Source: JAJEEA01 sp965116765 (GTDB lineage: Bacteria; Acidobacteriota; Vicinamibacteria; Vicinamibacterales; UBA8438). Taken from it: a DNA stretch of 64,000 nucleotides. The notes under the pieces are model-generated. The model was not told where the DNA came from, ran no database searches, and was given only the letters and a program-made list of their open reading frames with translations. The stretch is taken from contig OZ220718.1 in assembly GCA_965116765.1 (NCBI GenBank), forward strand, positions 3,906,001 through 3,970,000, in the 5' to 3' direction. Every line of letters starts with the position of its first letter. Position 1 is the first letter of the stretch. The position numbers and the translations under genes were made by a program. Below, piece after piece: positions 1-8,703 of the stretch.

Positions 1-374
1 CCGTCCGTGGCGTCGAAGTCGTGGTACTTCGAGAACGAGCCCTCCGACTCGTAGCGGCCCCGCGTGTCCTGCAGCACGACGACGTAGCCGTGCCTGACGA
101 AGTAGCCGGCGCGCTCGACGAGCCCGCGCCCCTCCTTGCCGTAGGGGGTGCGCTGCAGCAGGACCGGGAGCGGGGCGTCGACGGGGACGCCCCCGCGGGC
201 CGGGCGGTAGACGTCGGTGGCGAGGCGGACGCCGTCGCGCATCGGCACCATGACGTCGCCGGCGTGCAGCACGACCTCGTAGGGGTCGGGGTCCTGGGCC
301 GGTGCGCCGGCGGCGGTCAGCGCCAGCGCGGCCAGCGCCGGCAGCGCCGCCGTTCCGAGCGTGCGTGTCTTCAT
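1..374 (-). CDS. CocE/NonD (peptidase S15-like) hydrolase, 5' part only
   Basis: The gene runs off the left edge of the window, so only about 124 N-terminal residues are present. Translation from ATG at 374 gives a signal peptide ending near a GAPAQ motif, then PMRDGVRLATDVYRP, LQRTPYGKEGRG and a YVVVLQDTRGRYES segment. These are hallmarks of the X-Pro dipeptidyl-peptidase/CocE alpha/beta hydrolase family. Members cleave esters, amides or acyl-prolyl bonds; the substrate cannot be read from this fragment. The catalytic Ser lies beyond the edge. It is co-directional with the exported amidohydrolase that starts at 1848. Confidence 0.85.
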   Translation of the reverse strand, partial: MKTRTLGTAALPALAALALTAAGAPAQDPDPYEVVLHAGDVMVPMRDGVRLATDVYRPARGGVPVDAPLPVLLQRTPYGKEGRGLVERAGYFVRHGYVVVLQDTRGRYESEGSFSKYHDFDATD

Positions 375-453
375 GGTCGTCACCCGTGTCCGCGTGGTCC
401 CGGTGTGGCCGTGTCCGTCCCCCGCGAGGCCCCTTTCGGCCCGGCCCGCCCGC

Positions 454-1848
454 TCACGGCGTGTAGACGCGGCCGTCCTTCACCACCGCGACCACGTGAC
501 GCAAGTCCCGCATGGTCAGCAGCGGATTGCCGTCGACCACGATCAGGTCGGCGAGCTTGCCCCGCGTGACGGTGCCCAGCTCGCCGCCGCGGCCCAGGTA
601 CTCGGCGTTGCGGCGGGTGGCCATGGCCAGCACCTCCATCGGCGGGTAGCCGTACGACACCATCAGGTCCATCTCCTGCCAGAGGGCGTCGGTGTGGAAG
701 TTGAGCGGGGTGCCGCTGTCGGTGCCGACGAGCACGCGCACGCCGGCGTCGCGCAGCTGGCGCAGCTTCGCCCCCATCTCGGCCATGCGCCGCACCCGCA
801 GGCTGCCGCCGAAGTAGCCGAAGCGGCGCGGGTTCTCGATGCTGCGCCGGATGTCGGCCCAGATGTCGGGCGGGGTCAGGGCGCGCGCCCGCGGGTTGTC
901 CCGCCAGTCGGGCCACTCGACGGCCCGGCCCTGGATCGCCGTCTGGATCATGGTGGGGATGACGTAGGTGCCCTCGTCCACCAGGCCCTGGAGCACCTCG
1001 GGCGCGATGACGGGGCTGGCCCCCGCGCCGAGCGACAGGTGCTCGATGCCGTCCTGGCCGGTGCGGATGCGCATGAGGAGGTCGTCGCGGGTCCCGACGT
1101 GGCCGGTGATGCGGATGCCCGCGGCGTCGGCCTCCTCGCGGATGGCCCGCAACTGGGCCTCGGTCAGCCCCGTGTGCACCTTGACGATGCCGGCCCCCTG
1201 GGCGATGGCGGTCCGGGCCGCGGCGCGCGCCTCGTCGACCGTGCGCACGTTGACGGTGTGCGACCGGCGGTGATGCCGGGCCACCTGCCCGTCGGTCCAG
1301 TTCGTAATCCACCCCATGCTGGCGATCACGCGCGGCCCCGGCTGCTCGCCGCTCTCGATGCCCTTCTGAATCTGCCCGAGGGCGTCCGGCTGCCCGGCCA
1401 GGTCGACCACGGTGGTGACGCCGCTCATGAGGAGCTGCCGGGTCGAGATGGCCATGATCTCGGCGTAGCGGCCGTCGCGGTACCGGCCGTGCCAGTGCTG
1501 GTAGTCGGAGTGGCCGAGGATGTCGAGGTGCACGTGGGCGTCGATGAGGCCGGGCAGGATGGTCATGCCGCGGGCGTCGACGACCTCGGCCCCGTCCGGC
1601 ACCGTCAGCGCGTCGCGGCTGCCGACGGCGACGATGCGGTCGCCCTCGACCAGCACCACCGCGCCCGGCAGCGGCGGCCCCTCGTGCCCGTCGATGAGCA
1701 GCCCCCCGACGATGGCGAGATCGGCCGCCGCCGGCTGGGGGTCGGGCTCGCCGTCGAAGGTCTGCGCGCCCGGGACGGCGACGGCGGCCGCGGCCAGCGC
1801 CGCCGCGAACAGGAACCGGAGGCGGGTGCGGAAACGGGTCGTGATCAT
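454..1848 (-). CDS. Exported metal-dependent amidohydrolase
   Basis: A 464-residue protein with a signal peptide (MITTRFRTR followed by an Ala-rich hydrophobic run ending VPGAQ). An amidohydrolase fold follows: an N-terminal beta-sandwich strand, metal motif DAHVHLD, a central KVHTGL lysine segment, HVGT, VGTDSGTP near the C-terminus, and a final GKLADLIVVDGNPL strand. These residues match the imidazolonepropionase/prolidase-like subtype with a binuclear metal centre. I chose ATG 1848 because it opens directly into the signal peptide; the frame stays open upstream to 1923, but that stretch lies in a dispersed repeat. The substrate is unknown, and a cyclic amide or dipeptide is typical. A second, divergent family member starts at 2943 on the other strand. 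Confidence 0.9.
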   Translation of the reverse strand: MITTRFRTRLRFLFAAALAAAAVAVPGAQTFDGEPDPQPAAADLAIVGGLLIDGHEGPPLPGAVVLVEGDRIVAVGSRDALTVPDGAEVVDARGMTILPGLIDAHVHLDILGHSDYQHWHGRYRDGRYAEIMAISTRQLLMSGVTTVVDLAGQPDALGQIQKGIESGEQPGPRVIASMGWITNWTDGQVARHHRRSHTVNVRTVDEARAAARTAIAQGAGIVKVHTGLTEAQLRAIREEADAAGIRITGHVGTRDDLLMRIRTGQDGIEHLSLGAGASPVIAPEVLQGLVDEGTYVIPTMIQTAIQGRAVEWPDWRDNPRARALTPPDIWADIRRSIENPRRFGYFGGSLRVRRMAEMGAKLRQLRDAGVRVLVGTDSGTPLNFHTDALWQEMDLMVSYGYPPMEVLAMATRRNAEYLGRGGELGTVTRGKLADLIVVDGNPLLTMRDLRHVVAVVKDGRVYTP

Positions 1849-1889
1849 CGGATCGCTCCTGGCCGGCCAAGCGTCGCCGAACGCGATCG

Positions 1890-1963
1890 CCATGTCGCGC
1901 TGCGGCCTCCGCCTGGCGCCCAACCCTCCAGGGGTCCGCGCCGCTCTACCGCGCAGACTCCCG
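1890..1963 (-). repeat. Dispersed ~80-bp repeat, copy 1
   Basis: On the minus strand this shows the ordered blocks of a repeat seen elsewhere in the window: a GCAGAC-like arm, CCTGGAG, then GGGCGCCAGGCGGAGGCC. It ends 42 nt before the start codon of the minus-strand amidohydrolase, in the same orientation. Sister copies are at 5667, 9287, 46845, 48781, 56302, 56386 and 58014. Confidence 0.6.
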
Positions 1964-2246
1964 GCTGACTTCGGCGTGCCTGAGAAGATACCACCGCGCC
2001 GGCCGGCTTGGCGGTCATTCGCCGCCGACCGGCCGCATCCGCGAGCGGGCCCGGGGGCCGCGAGGGGACGGCGGCCGTCCCGGCTCCCGTGGCGTCAGGA
2101 ACGGGAACGGGTGTATAAGTGGTCCGATCCAGGCAGCCGGCCGGGGCAAGGAATCCGGGACCGGAGCCTCCGCCGGCCGGCAAGAGCGGTCGCGGCGGCG
2201 GCAGGGAACGCGCCGTCCGGGGAGGCGCCGCGGGAGGAGATTGAAC
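1964..2246. other. Divergent intergenic region with a putative promoter for the 2247 gene
   Basis: No gene is visible here. On the plus strand a TATAAG hexamer at 2114-2119 is a plausible -10 box for the gene at 2247. A GGGAGGAG Shine-Dalgarno sequence at 2232-2239 decides in favour of ATG 2247 over the TTG at 2241. Confidence 0.4.
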
Positions 2247-2813
2247 ATGAGCGCAAAGTCACGGGCCGCCGGCCTGTCGTCGAAGTCCGTCCGGCAGATC
2301 GTCCTGGGCGTCGCGATTGCCCTGGGGGTGGTCGTCGTCGCCGGGGGGGTCGTGTGGACCGTGAACTGCCCCTGCGAGACCACCCCGGGCTTCGTGCTGC
2401 TGGGTGACGCCCACGAGGAGCCGGTCGACGACTGGAGCTTCGCGAACGACGTCTCGCTGTGCGCGATCCAGATCGGCATCTGGGGGAGGCCCCATTCGGT
2501 GAACGTCAACTGCATGGCGACGCCGGAGGGCGAGCTCTTCATCAGCTGCTCGGTCGGCGACCAGAAGTACTGGTGCCCGCGGGTGGGCGAGGACCACCCG
2601 GGCCGCCTCCGGCTCGACGGCGTCGTCTACCCCGTCGTCCTGAACCGCGAGATGGACCCGGCCATGCTCGACCACGTCTGGGCCTCGCGAATCCGCAAGC
2701 TGCAGAAGCCCGCGGTGCAGGCGCGGCAGCCGGGCGGCGGCGGCGAGCCGCCTCCGCTCGACACGCCTCGACCCGAGAGCTGGTGGACGTTCCGCGTCGA
2801 GTCGCGAGGGTAG
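2247..2813 (+). CDS. Membrane-anchored protein of unknown function
   Basis: A 188-residue protein with a short basic N-terminus, one transmembrane helix (about residues 18-40) and a roughly 140-residue exported domain. The domain begins CPCETTPGF and has a repeated strand pattern, with GELFISCSVGDQKYW and HPGRLRLDGVVYPV. It has five Cys residues, unusual for an exported domain, so disulfides are possible. It resembles the protein at 9504: both have PGxVxxGxxxxxPxDW shortly after the helix, a central basic hydrophobic strand, and a closing W or F strand. I infer one paralogous family. The strand layout recalls split beta-barrel (FMN-binding-like) folds, but no cofactor motif is visible. Function unknown. 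Confidence 0.75.
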   Translation: MSAKSRAAGLSSKSVRQIVLGVAIALGVVVVAGGVVWTVNCPCETTPGFVLLGDAHEEPVDDWSFANDVSLCAIQIGIWGRPHSVNVNCMATPEGELFISCSVGDQKYWCPRVGEDHPGRLRLDGVVYPVVLNREMDPAMLDHVWASRIRKLQKPAVQARQPGGGGEPPPLDTPRPESWWTFRVESRG

Positions 2814-2942
2814 CGCGCACGCAGAGGAAGTCGAGCGATGGAGTGGGTGCGGCCCGATACGCCGAGGGAGCTACGGGAGGGCCTTGCGTTTCTGCGGCTC
2901 TCTCTGCGGTCCGCGTACCAGCTTCATGGCGCTCAGCGATCC

Positions 2943-4364
2943 ATGGGCATGCGCATGACTCGATCGACAAGCAGGAACCGTGCCCGGCGGCGCGCCGTGG
3001 GGCTGGTGGTGCTCGCGCTCCTGACGGGCATCCCGCGGGGTGCGGACGGCCAACCGCCGGATCCCACCGCCTCGACCCCGGCGCTCCGCGTGTTCACCGG
3101 TGCGCGCGTGATCGTCGGGGACGGCCGCGTCATCGACGAGGCCGCGTTCCTCGTCCGCGGCGGCGTGATCGTTCGCGTCGGCAGCGCCGGCGAGGTGACG
3201 GCGCCGCCCGACGCGCCGGTCGTCGACCTGTCCGGGCGCACGGTGATGCCGGCCCTCGTCAACACCCACGCGCACCTCGGCTGGGAGGCGTACTCGAGCT
3301 GGGGCTCGGAGAACTTCACGCGCGAGAACCTCGTCGACCACCTGCACCGCCACGCCTGGTACGGCGTCGGCACCGTCATCTCGACCGGCAGCGACCTCGA
3401 GGAGATCGCCCTCGAGGTGCGGCTGGCGCAGCGGGTGGGCGAGGTCGGCGGCGCGCGCTACCTGGTGTCGCCGGGGGTCGGGACGCCCGGCGGCGGGCCC
3501 AACCCCCGGTTCACGGACGACGCGGGATGGTGGGGGCTGCACGCGGTCACGACCCCCGCAGAGGCGCGCGAGGTGGTGCGGGCGGAGGCCGCGCGCGGCA
3601 TCGGCATCCTGAAGATCTGGGTGGACTCGCGCGACGAGCGGCGGGGCGCGCGGGTGAAGCTCCATCCCGACATCTACGCGGCCGCCCTCGACGAGGCCCG
3701 GGTGCAGGACGTCCGGGTCATTGCGCACGCGACCACCCTGGAGGACCACAAGCGGCTGCTCCGGGCCGGCAACCGGCGCTTCATCCACATGCCCTACGAC
3801 ACGCCGGTCGACGACGAGTATCTCGAGCTCGTCGCGGCGCGCAACGCCTTCATCGTGCCGACCATCGGCATGGTCACCCGGCGCGAGCCGTTCCGCCGGC
3901 CGGTGTACGAGGACCCCTTCTTCCAGGAGCAGGTGCCCGACGAGGTCGTCGCGATGCTGCGGGACGCCGCGGCCGGCGACGACGCCGCCCCGCGCACCGC
4001 CGCGGACGAGGCGCGGGCCCGGGTCATCCGGAACAACTTCATGCGGCTGCGCGACCACGTCATCCTCGGTACCGACGCCGGCGCCGTGGGCGACTTCTTC
4101 GGCTACGCCGATCACCTGGAGCTGGAGCTCTTCGTGCGGCTGGGGATGACGCCGGCCGAGGCCATCGTGGCCGCCACGTCGCGGGCGGCGCGGGCGTTCG
4201 GGCTGACCGGGACCGGGAGCATCGAGGCGGGACGGAACGCCGACTTCGTGGTGCTCGAGGCCGACCCGCTCGACGACATCATGAACACGCGGCAGATCGC
4301 CGCCGTGTATCTTCGGGGCGTCGAGATCGACCGCGCGGCCCTGCGCGCACGCTGGACGAACTGA
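2943..4364 (+). CDS. Exported metal-dependent amidohydrolase
   Basis: About 473 residues from ATG 2943 (ATGs at 2949 and 2955 are equally possible). An Arg-rich n-region and a hydrophobic run ending ADGQ form the signal peptide. The amidohydrolase signatures are present: NTHAHLGWE for the HxH metal site, KIWVDSRDE for the lysine region, VIAHATT and FIHMPYD for the other metal histidines, GTDAGAVGDFFG, and the C-terminal GRNADFVVLEADPLDD strand that closes the beta sandwich. The substrate is not predictable; exported acidobacterial relatives usually sit among peptide- and amide-degrading genes. No strong Shine-Dalgarno sequence was seen. Confidence 0.88.
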   Translation: MGMRMTRSTSRNRARRRAVGLVVLALLTGIPRGADGQPPDPTASTPALRVFTGARVIVGDGRVIDEAAFLVRGGVIVRVGSAGEVTAPPDAPVVDLSGRTVMPALVNTHAHLGWEAYSSWGSENFTRENLVDHLHRHAWYGVGTVISTGSDLEEIALEVRLAQRVGEVGGARYLVSPGVGTPGGGPNPRFTDDAGWWGLHAVTTPAEAREVVRAEAARGIGILKIWVDSRDERRGARVKLHPDIYAAALDEARVQDVRVIAHATTLEDHKRLLRAGNRRFIHMPYDTPVDDEYLELVAARNAFIVPTIGMVTRREPFRRPVYEDPFFQEQVPDEVVAMLRDAAAGDDAAPRTAADEARARVIRNNFMRLRDHVILGTDAGAVGDFFGYADHLELELFVRLGMTPAEAIVAATSRAARAFGLTGTGSIEAGRNADFVVLEADPLDDIMNTRQIAAVYLRGVEIDRAALRARWTN

Positions 4365-4699
4365 TCACGGGGAACGGTCGGGTCGGCCGACTCCGGTTTC
4401 CGGCTCGACGCCCTACCCCCGGCCCGGGGTCGGGGTGCCGCTCGTCCCGCCGGTAACCCGGCAGAATCCCGCCATCGCGGCCCGCGGCGGGGCGCGGGAC
4501 GCCGCCGGCAGGCGGGATTGTGGGTTCCGGCGACTCGTGCTACCGTTTGCGCCGGGCGTCCGCCGGAGGCGCTCGAGGTCACCGGGCGCAGTGAAGCGAC
4601 GAATCGCACGAAGGGCGCGGCCCTCGCGCTCGGCGGCCTTCGTGCTCGGGCCGGTACCGCAACCGCCGGCTCATCGGTCTATCGAGGAGGAACGACGAC
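4365..4699. other. Intergenic region
   Basis: No convincing gene on either strand. The last 20 nt hold the GAGGAGGAA ribosome-binding site of the LPMO-like gene at 4700. Confidence 0.4.
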
Positions 4700-5359
4700 A
4701 TGAAGTACCGACTGCCCGTTCTGTTCACTTTGGCTGCCGCAGTCGTGATGGTCCCGATCGGTGCGGACGCGCACTTCCAACTGCTGGAGCCGGCGCCCTG
4801 GATCGTCCTGGACCGCCTCGGCAATCCCCAGAAGGTCGGCCCCTGCGGCGGAAACCCGAACGGCGACAACGCCGAGATTCTGTCCGGCATCGTCACCGAG
4901 GTCACCGGCGGGTCCAAGCTGCACCTGAAGATCCAGGAGACGGTCTTCCACTCGGGTCACTACCGCGTCGCGCTCTCGGTGAACTCGCGCAACGAGCTGC
5001 CGGCGGATACGACCGCGGTCGAGAAGTGGACGGACCGGGGCCTCTATTCCGTCTGGGGCGTGATCCAGAGCCCGCCGCAGATCCCCGTTCTCGCCGACGG
5101 CCTGTTCCCGCATTATCCCGTGGGGGACCAGCGCGCCTCGTTCCGGCCCGAGACCCCGATGGACCCCTGGGAGGCCGACATCGACATCCCGAACATCAAC
5201 TGCGAGAAGTGCACGCTGCAGGTCATCCAGTTCATGGCCGATCACGTGTACAACACGCCGGGCGGCTATTCCTACCATCACTGCGCCGACCTGAGGATCA
5301 CCGCCGACCCGTCGAAGCCGATCGATGACCGCTGGCCGGCGTCGCAGATGACCAACTGA
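4700..5359 (+). CDS. LPMO-like secreted protein (SCE4755-family polysaccharide monooxygenase-like)
   Basis: A 219-residue protein with a 24-residue signal peptide whose predicted cleavage after GADA leaves His25 as residue 1 of the mature protein (HFQLLEPAPW). An N-terminal His after cleavage is the defining copper ligand of lytic polysaccharide monooxygenases (histidine brace). A second His could come from HSGHYRVAL (H94/H97) or SYHHCADL (H193/H194). Paired cysteines (GPCGG, CEKC, HHCADL) suggest disulfides. The known family most like it is the SCE4755 polysaccharide-monooxygenase-like group. Oxidative activity on a polysaccharide is inferred, not shown. ATG 4700 has a strong GAGGAGGAA site 7-9 nt upstream. 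Confidence 0.75.
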   Translation: MKYRLPVLFTLAAAVVMVPIGADAHFQLLEPAPWIVLDRLGNPQKVGPCGGNPNGDNAEILSGIVTEVTGGSKLHLKIQETVFHSGHYRVALSVNSRNELPADTTAVEKWTDRGLYSVWGVIQSPPQIPVLADGLFPHYPVGDQRASFRPETPMDPWEADIDIPNINCEKCTLQVIQFMADHVYNTPGGYSYHHCADLRITADPSKPIDDRWPASQMTN

Positions 5360-5420
5360 GTCGGCGACCGCCGACCCGAGGCCGGCCACGCCCGTGCGTG
5401 GCCGCCTCGACACATGACCC

Positions 5421-5446
5421 CGGGGCCGCCGGCAATTGCGGCCCCG
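5421..5446 (+). terminator. Probable terminator hairpin after the LPMO-like gene
   Basis: A perfect 9-bp GC stem (CGGGGCCGC pairing with GCGGCCCCG) with loop CGGCAATT, 61 nt downstream of the stop. There is no long T tract, as is usual in this GC-rich window. Confidence 0.55.
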
Positions 5447-5666
5447 GTCGCGTCGTCCTTCTGAACACGACCCGGGCAACAGCTCGCCGGCCCGCGGCCG
5501 GGCGAACGCGCCGTCCCCTCCCCCCGGACGAGCCCTGACCCGCGCCTATCGCGATGTTGTTCAGCGAATCGGGCGCCGAACCGCGCGGCCTGGAAGCACG
5601 ACCGAATGGGCGTCTCTTCTCTCCCCCGCCGCCGCAGGCGCCGAACCGGAGAGCGTCGCCCGGGGC

Positions 5667-5716
5667 TCCGCTCGCCGCCCGACCACCTGCCAGGAGTCGG
5701 CGCCGCTCTACGACGC
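5667..5716 (-). repeat. Dispersed repeat, partial copy
   Basis: Degenerate match on the minus strand: GTAGAGCGGCGCCGACTCC, then a diverged GCCCGGGCGGAGC-like segment. It lies in the 392-nt gap between the LPMO-like gene and the gene at 5752, which otherwise holds only the terminator hairpin at 5421. Confidence 0.4.
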
Positions 5717-5751
5717 GGACTGCTGGCCCGGTATCACGTGAGGAGCACGCC

Positions 5752-6147
5752 ATGAAGCTGGCGCTGAGCACGACGCTGCTGATGCTGAGCCTGGGCGCGA
5801 CGGCCGCGGGCCAGACCGCCGGGGACCGCGGGGCGGAGGCCGAGCCGGTGGTGTTCCGCTGGGTGGGCACCACCGCGCACGCCTGGGGAGCCTGGGTCAC
5901 GCCGGGGGCCGCGGTCGACGACTGGGTCGACGAGGCCGTGGCGCTCTGCGCCGGAGAGGACCTCTGCGAGATCAACGTGTTCGAGGGGCCGGAGCACGCG
6001 ACGCACGAGATTCCGGTGCCCGAGGCGAACCGGGCGGGCCTGAAGTGGGTGCTGCGCTACCGGCACGCCGAGACGCCTCGCGTCGTGGTCGAAGAGGTTC
6101 GGGCGGAGCCGGGACGCGAGCCCCGCACATGGACCTTCGATCGGTGA
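5752..6147 (+). CDS. Small secreted protein of unknown function
   Basis: A 131-residue protein with a clear signal peptide (MKLALSTTLLMLSLGATAAGQ). The mature ~110 residues contain FRWVGTTAHAWGAW, a CAGEDLCEINVF pair of cysteines likely to form a disulfide, and beta-rich C-terminal strands (LKWVLRYRH, RVVVEEVRAEPG). I recognise no family. ATG 5752 is preceded by GTGAGGAGCACGCC with AGGAG at good spacing. It is monocistronic, between two hairpins. Confidence 0.75.
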   Translation: MKLALSTTLLMLSLGATAAGQTAGDRGAEAEPVVFRWVGTTAHAWGAWVTPGAAVDDWVDEAVALCAGEDLCEINVFEGPEHATHEIPVPEANRAGLKWVLRYRHAETPRVVVEEVRAEPGREPRTWTFDR

Positions 6148-6149
6148 GG

Positions 6150-6189
6150 ACGGGGCCCCGGGGAGGCCTTCCCTGTCGTCCGGCCCCGT
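6150..6189 (+). terminator. Probable terminator hairpin
   Basis: ACGGGGCC at 6150-6157 pairs perfectly with GGCCCCGT at 6182-6189. The enclosed loop carries a near-palindromic GGGAGGCCTTCCC. It starts 3 nt after the stop of the 5752 gene. Confidence 0.5.
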
Positions 6190-6417
6190 GCTGCGTCACA
6201 GCTGCCGATCCGTCTCGATCCACCGGGCCTGCGAGTCGGTCGCCCTCCCTGCCCCATGCGGGGGCGGCCAATCGCCACCACGGCCAGGGCCCCCACGGAG
6301 GAATGGCGCTCTGCCCCACGCGGGCGCGTCCATCGCGGTCGAGAGCCTGCTCCCCTGATTCCCGGCCCGTGCGCCCATGCCGCTGCCGCCGCAACGCGAC
6401 CCTCCGGGGCCTCGCGG

Positions 6418-6423
6418 TATGAT
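6418..6423 (+). promoter_or_regulatory. -10 box TATGAT, leaderless arrangement
   Basis: TATGAT is followed by only six bases (GGGTCC) and then ATG 6430. Transcription would start at or within a base or two of the start codon. No Shine-Dalgarno sequence is present. Confidence 0.5.
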
Positions 6424-6429
6424 GGGTCC

Positions 6430-6777
6430 ATGCGCCGTCTGGTGATGGTCGCGACGGTCGTCGCGCTCTGCGGCTCGCTGCCGACGGCGCTCGAGCCCGT
6501 GCCGGCGGCGGACCTGGCCGGGCGGCAGGCAGCGGACGTCGGTTCGGCGCCCGCGACGTCCGACGACCACTCCAGCACCAGCACCGATCCGCCGGCGCCC
6601 GCCAGCCGCGCCTGGCGGGCGGTCCTCGTGGACGGCGCGCAGGCCGGCGGCGCGCTCCGGGCGGCTGCGCGCATCCACCCGGCGCGGCCGCGGCCCGTCT
6701 CGTCCGAGCCCTCGCGCTACCCGGACCCCCGTTCCCGCCAGCACATCTCCCCGCTGACCGTCAGTCTCCGGATCTAG
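6430..6777 (+). CDS. Small putative secreted protein
   Basis: 115 residues from ATG 6430. The N-terminus (MRRLVMVATVVALCGSLPTA) is a plausible signal peptide. The rest is Ala/Pro/Ser/Arg-rich and looks disordered, with no recognisable domain. The well-placed -10 box supports expression; composition alone would not. It could be a spurious reading frame. Confidence 0.45.
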   Translation: MRRLVMVATVVALCGSLPTALEPVPAADLAGRQAADVGSAPATSDDHSSTSTDPPAPASRAWRAVLVDGAQAGGALRAAARIHPARPRPVSSEPSRYPDPRSRQHISPLTVSLRI

Positions 6778-7011
6778 CTGCTCGACGGGGTTTCGCCAAC
6801 CAGCCGCGAGCTCGGGGGGCCCGTGCGCCCACGTCGCCCCGTGGCCGCGCCATGCGGGCGGCCGGGCGGGGAACGCCTCTCCGGTCCGCCGTCTCGACAG
6901 GCTTCGTTGCGAACCCCACCCCCACGCCTGAAGACGACCACCGGGCCGCGCGCGAATGCGCGATCCGGCTGGTCCGGCACGTCCGGCGGGAGCAGAAGAC
7001 AGGGGACAGCG

Positions 7012-8568
7012 ATGAAGAAGCAGCTTCGATGGCGGATGCTGGCGGTGCTGGTCGTGGTGAGCGTCGCGGCGGGCGTGCTATGGCCCCCGGGTGAGACCAT
7101 ACGGCTCGGTCTGGACCTGCGCGGCGGGGTCCACCTCGTCCTGCGGGTCCACACCGACGAGGGTTTGCAGGTCGAGGCGGAAGTGGAGGCTCGGCGGCTG
7201 AGCGAGCGGGCCGGGCTCGACGGCATCGCGCTCGGATCGATCCGGGTCGCCTCGCCGACGGAGATCCTGGTCGACGGCGTGCCCCCCGACCGCGACGCCG
7301 AGCTCCGCCGCCTGGCCGACGACCAGCTCGCCGGCTACGACCGGGTCTCGGCCGCGGGCGGCACCCACCGCTATCGGCTGCGGGCGGACGTCGCGCAGGC
7401 CCGCCGGGACGAGACGGTCCGCCAGGCGCGCCTGACCATCGCACGCCGGGTCGAGGCGTTCGGGGTCACCGAGCCGGTCATCGCGCGGCACGGCGCCGCG
7501 GGCGACCAGATACTGGTCCAGTTGCCGGGGGTGGAGGACGTCGCGGGCGCGAAGGCGGTCATCCGCTCGACCGGGGTCCTCGAGCTCAACCTCATCGAGG
7601 CGGGGCCGGCGCCGTCCCGGGCCCGTCTCCTCGAGCCGACCCGGGGGGTGCCGCGATCCGGGCTCGAGGTCGTGCCGGGGGACGCCCCGACCGGCGACGG
7701 GCCCGACGTCTTCTACCTCGTGCCCCGGGCCGCGCCGATCTCCGGCCGCGATCTGCGACACGCCCGGGCGACGGTCGACGAGCTCAACCGGCCGGCCATC
7801 GGGTTCTCCCTGAACCGCGACGGCGCGCGGGCCTTCGCGGCCCTCACCCGGGCGAACGTCGGCCGCGACCTCGCCATCGTCCTCGACGGCCGCGTGCAGT
7901 CGGTCGCCGTCATCGAGGAGCCGATCACCGGCGGCGAGGGGCGGATACGCGGCGACTTCACCTCGCAGGAGGCGTCCGACCTCGCCCTGATCCTGCGGTC
8001 GGGGGCCCTGCCGGCCTCGCTCGACTACCTCGAGGAGCGCACCATCGGCGCGAGCCTGGGGGCCGACTCGATCCGCGCCGGGCTCGCCGCGTCGATGGCC
8101 GGCCTGATGGCGGTGGCCGTCTTCATGCTGCTCTACTACCGCGCCTCGGGCGTCAACGCGGTGGTGGCGGTGGCCCTCAACCTGCTGATCCTGCTCGCGG
8201 GCGTCGCCGCCGCCGGCGCCGAGCTGACGCTGCCGGGCATCGCCGGGCTGATTCTGACGATCGGCATCGGCGTCGATTCGAACGTCCTCATCTTCGAGCG
8301 CATCAAGGAAGAGCTGCCGACCGCCAAGGGGGCGCGGGCCGCCGTGGCGGCCGGGTTCGACCGGGTGTTCGTGACCATTCTCGACACGCACGTCGCGTCG
8401 CTGATCGCTGCCGCCTTCCTGTACCAGTTCGGGTCGGGGCCGATCCAGGGCTTCGCGACGACGCTGTTCTTCGGGCTGGTCTCGAACGTGTTCACGGCGG
8501 TGTTCGTGTCGCGCACGCTGTTCGGTCTCGTCCTGGCGCGGAAGCAGGGGTCGACCCTGAGCATCTGA
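7012..8568 (+). CDS. secD: Protein translocase subunit SecD
   Basis: A 518-residue integral membrane protein that pairs with SecF to draw substrates through SecYEG using the proton gradient. TM1 is at about residues 8-25. It is followed by the D1 motif LGLDLRGGVHLVL, a large periplasmic P1 domain including RRVEAFGVTEPVI and GRDLAIVLDGRVQSV, and GALPASLDYLEERTIGASLGADSI. A five-helix RND membrane domain ends the protein, with GIGVDSNVLIFERIKEEL. Length and motifs fit a complete SecD. No secF or yajC is adjacent (an MmcQ-like gene on the other strand follows), so it is an orphan copy here. ATG 7012 has GGGGACAG nearby and opens straight into TM1. Confidence 0.95.
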   Translation: MKKQLRWRMLAVLVVVSVAAGVLWPPGETIRLGLDLRGGVHLVLRVHTDEGLQVEAEVEARRLSERAGLDGIALGSIRVASPTEILVDGVPPDRDAELRRLADDQLAGYDRVSAAGGTHRYRLRADVAQARRDETVRQARLTIARRVEAFGVTEPVIARHGAAGDQILVQLPGVEDVAGAKAVIRSTGVLELNLIEAGPAPSRARLLEPTRGVPRSGLEVVPGDAPTGDGPDVFYLVPRAAPISGRDLRHARATVDELNRPAIGFSLNRDGARAFAALTRANVGRDLAIVLDGRVQSVAVIEEPITGGEGRIRGDFTSQEASDLALILRSGALPASLDYLEERTIGASLGADSIRAGLAASMAGLMAVAVFMLLYYRASGVNAVVAVALNLLILLAGVAAAGAELTLPGIAGLILTIGIGVDSNVLIFERIKEELPTAKGARAAVAAGFDRVFVTILDTHVASLIAAAFLYQFGSGPIQGFATTLFFGLVSNVFTAVFVSRTLFGLVLARKQGSTLSI

Positions 8569-8703
8569 CCCGTGGCGACGAAGAGGGAGCTCCGATGGTG
8601 ACGTGACCTCGAACGCCCCGCGGCGCATGGGGCACGAAACCGCAAGTGGCGGCAAAGAGGAGCTTCTCGCGTGACGCGACCGCGCGGGCCGGCTCGTGGC
8701 CGG

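Noticed and set aside
4518..4703. 61-codon plus-strand ORF before the LPMO-like gene
   Set aside because: No ribosome-binding site, biased composition and no recognisable features; it overlaps the start of the real gene.
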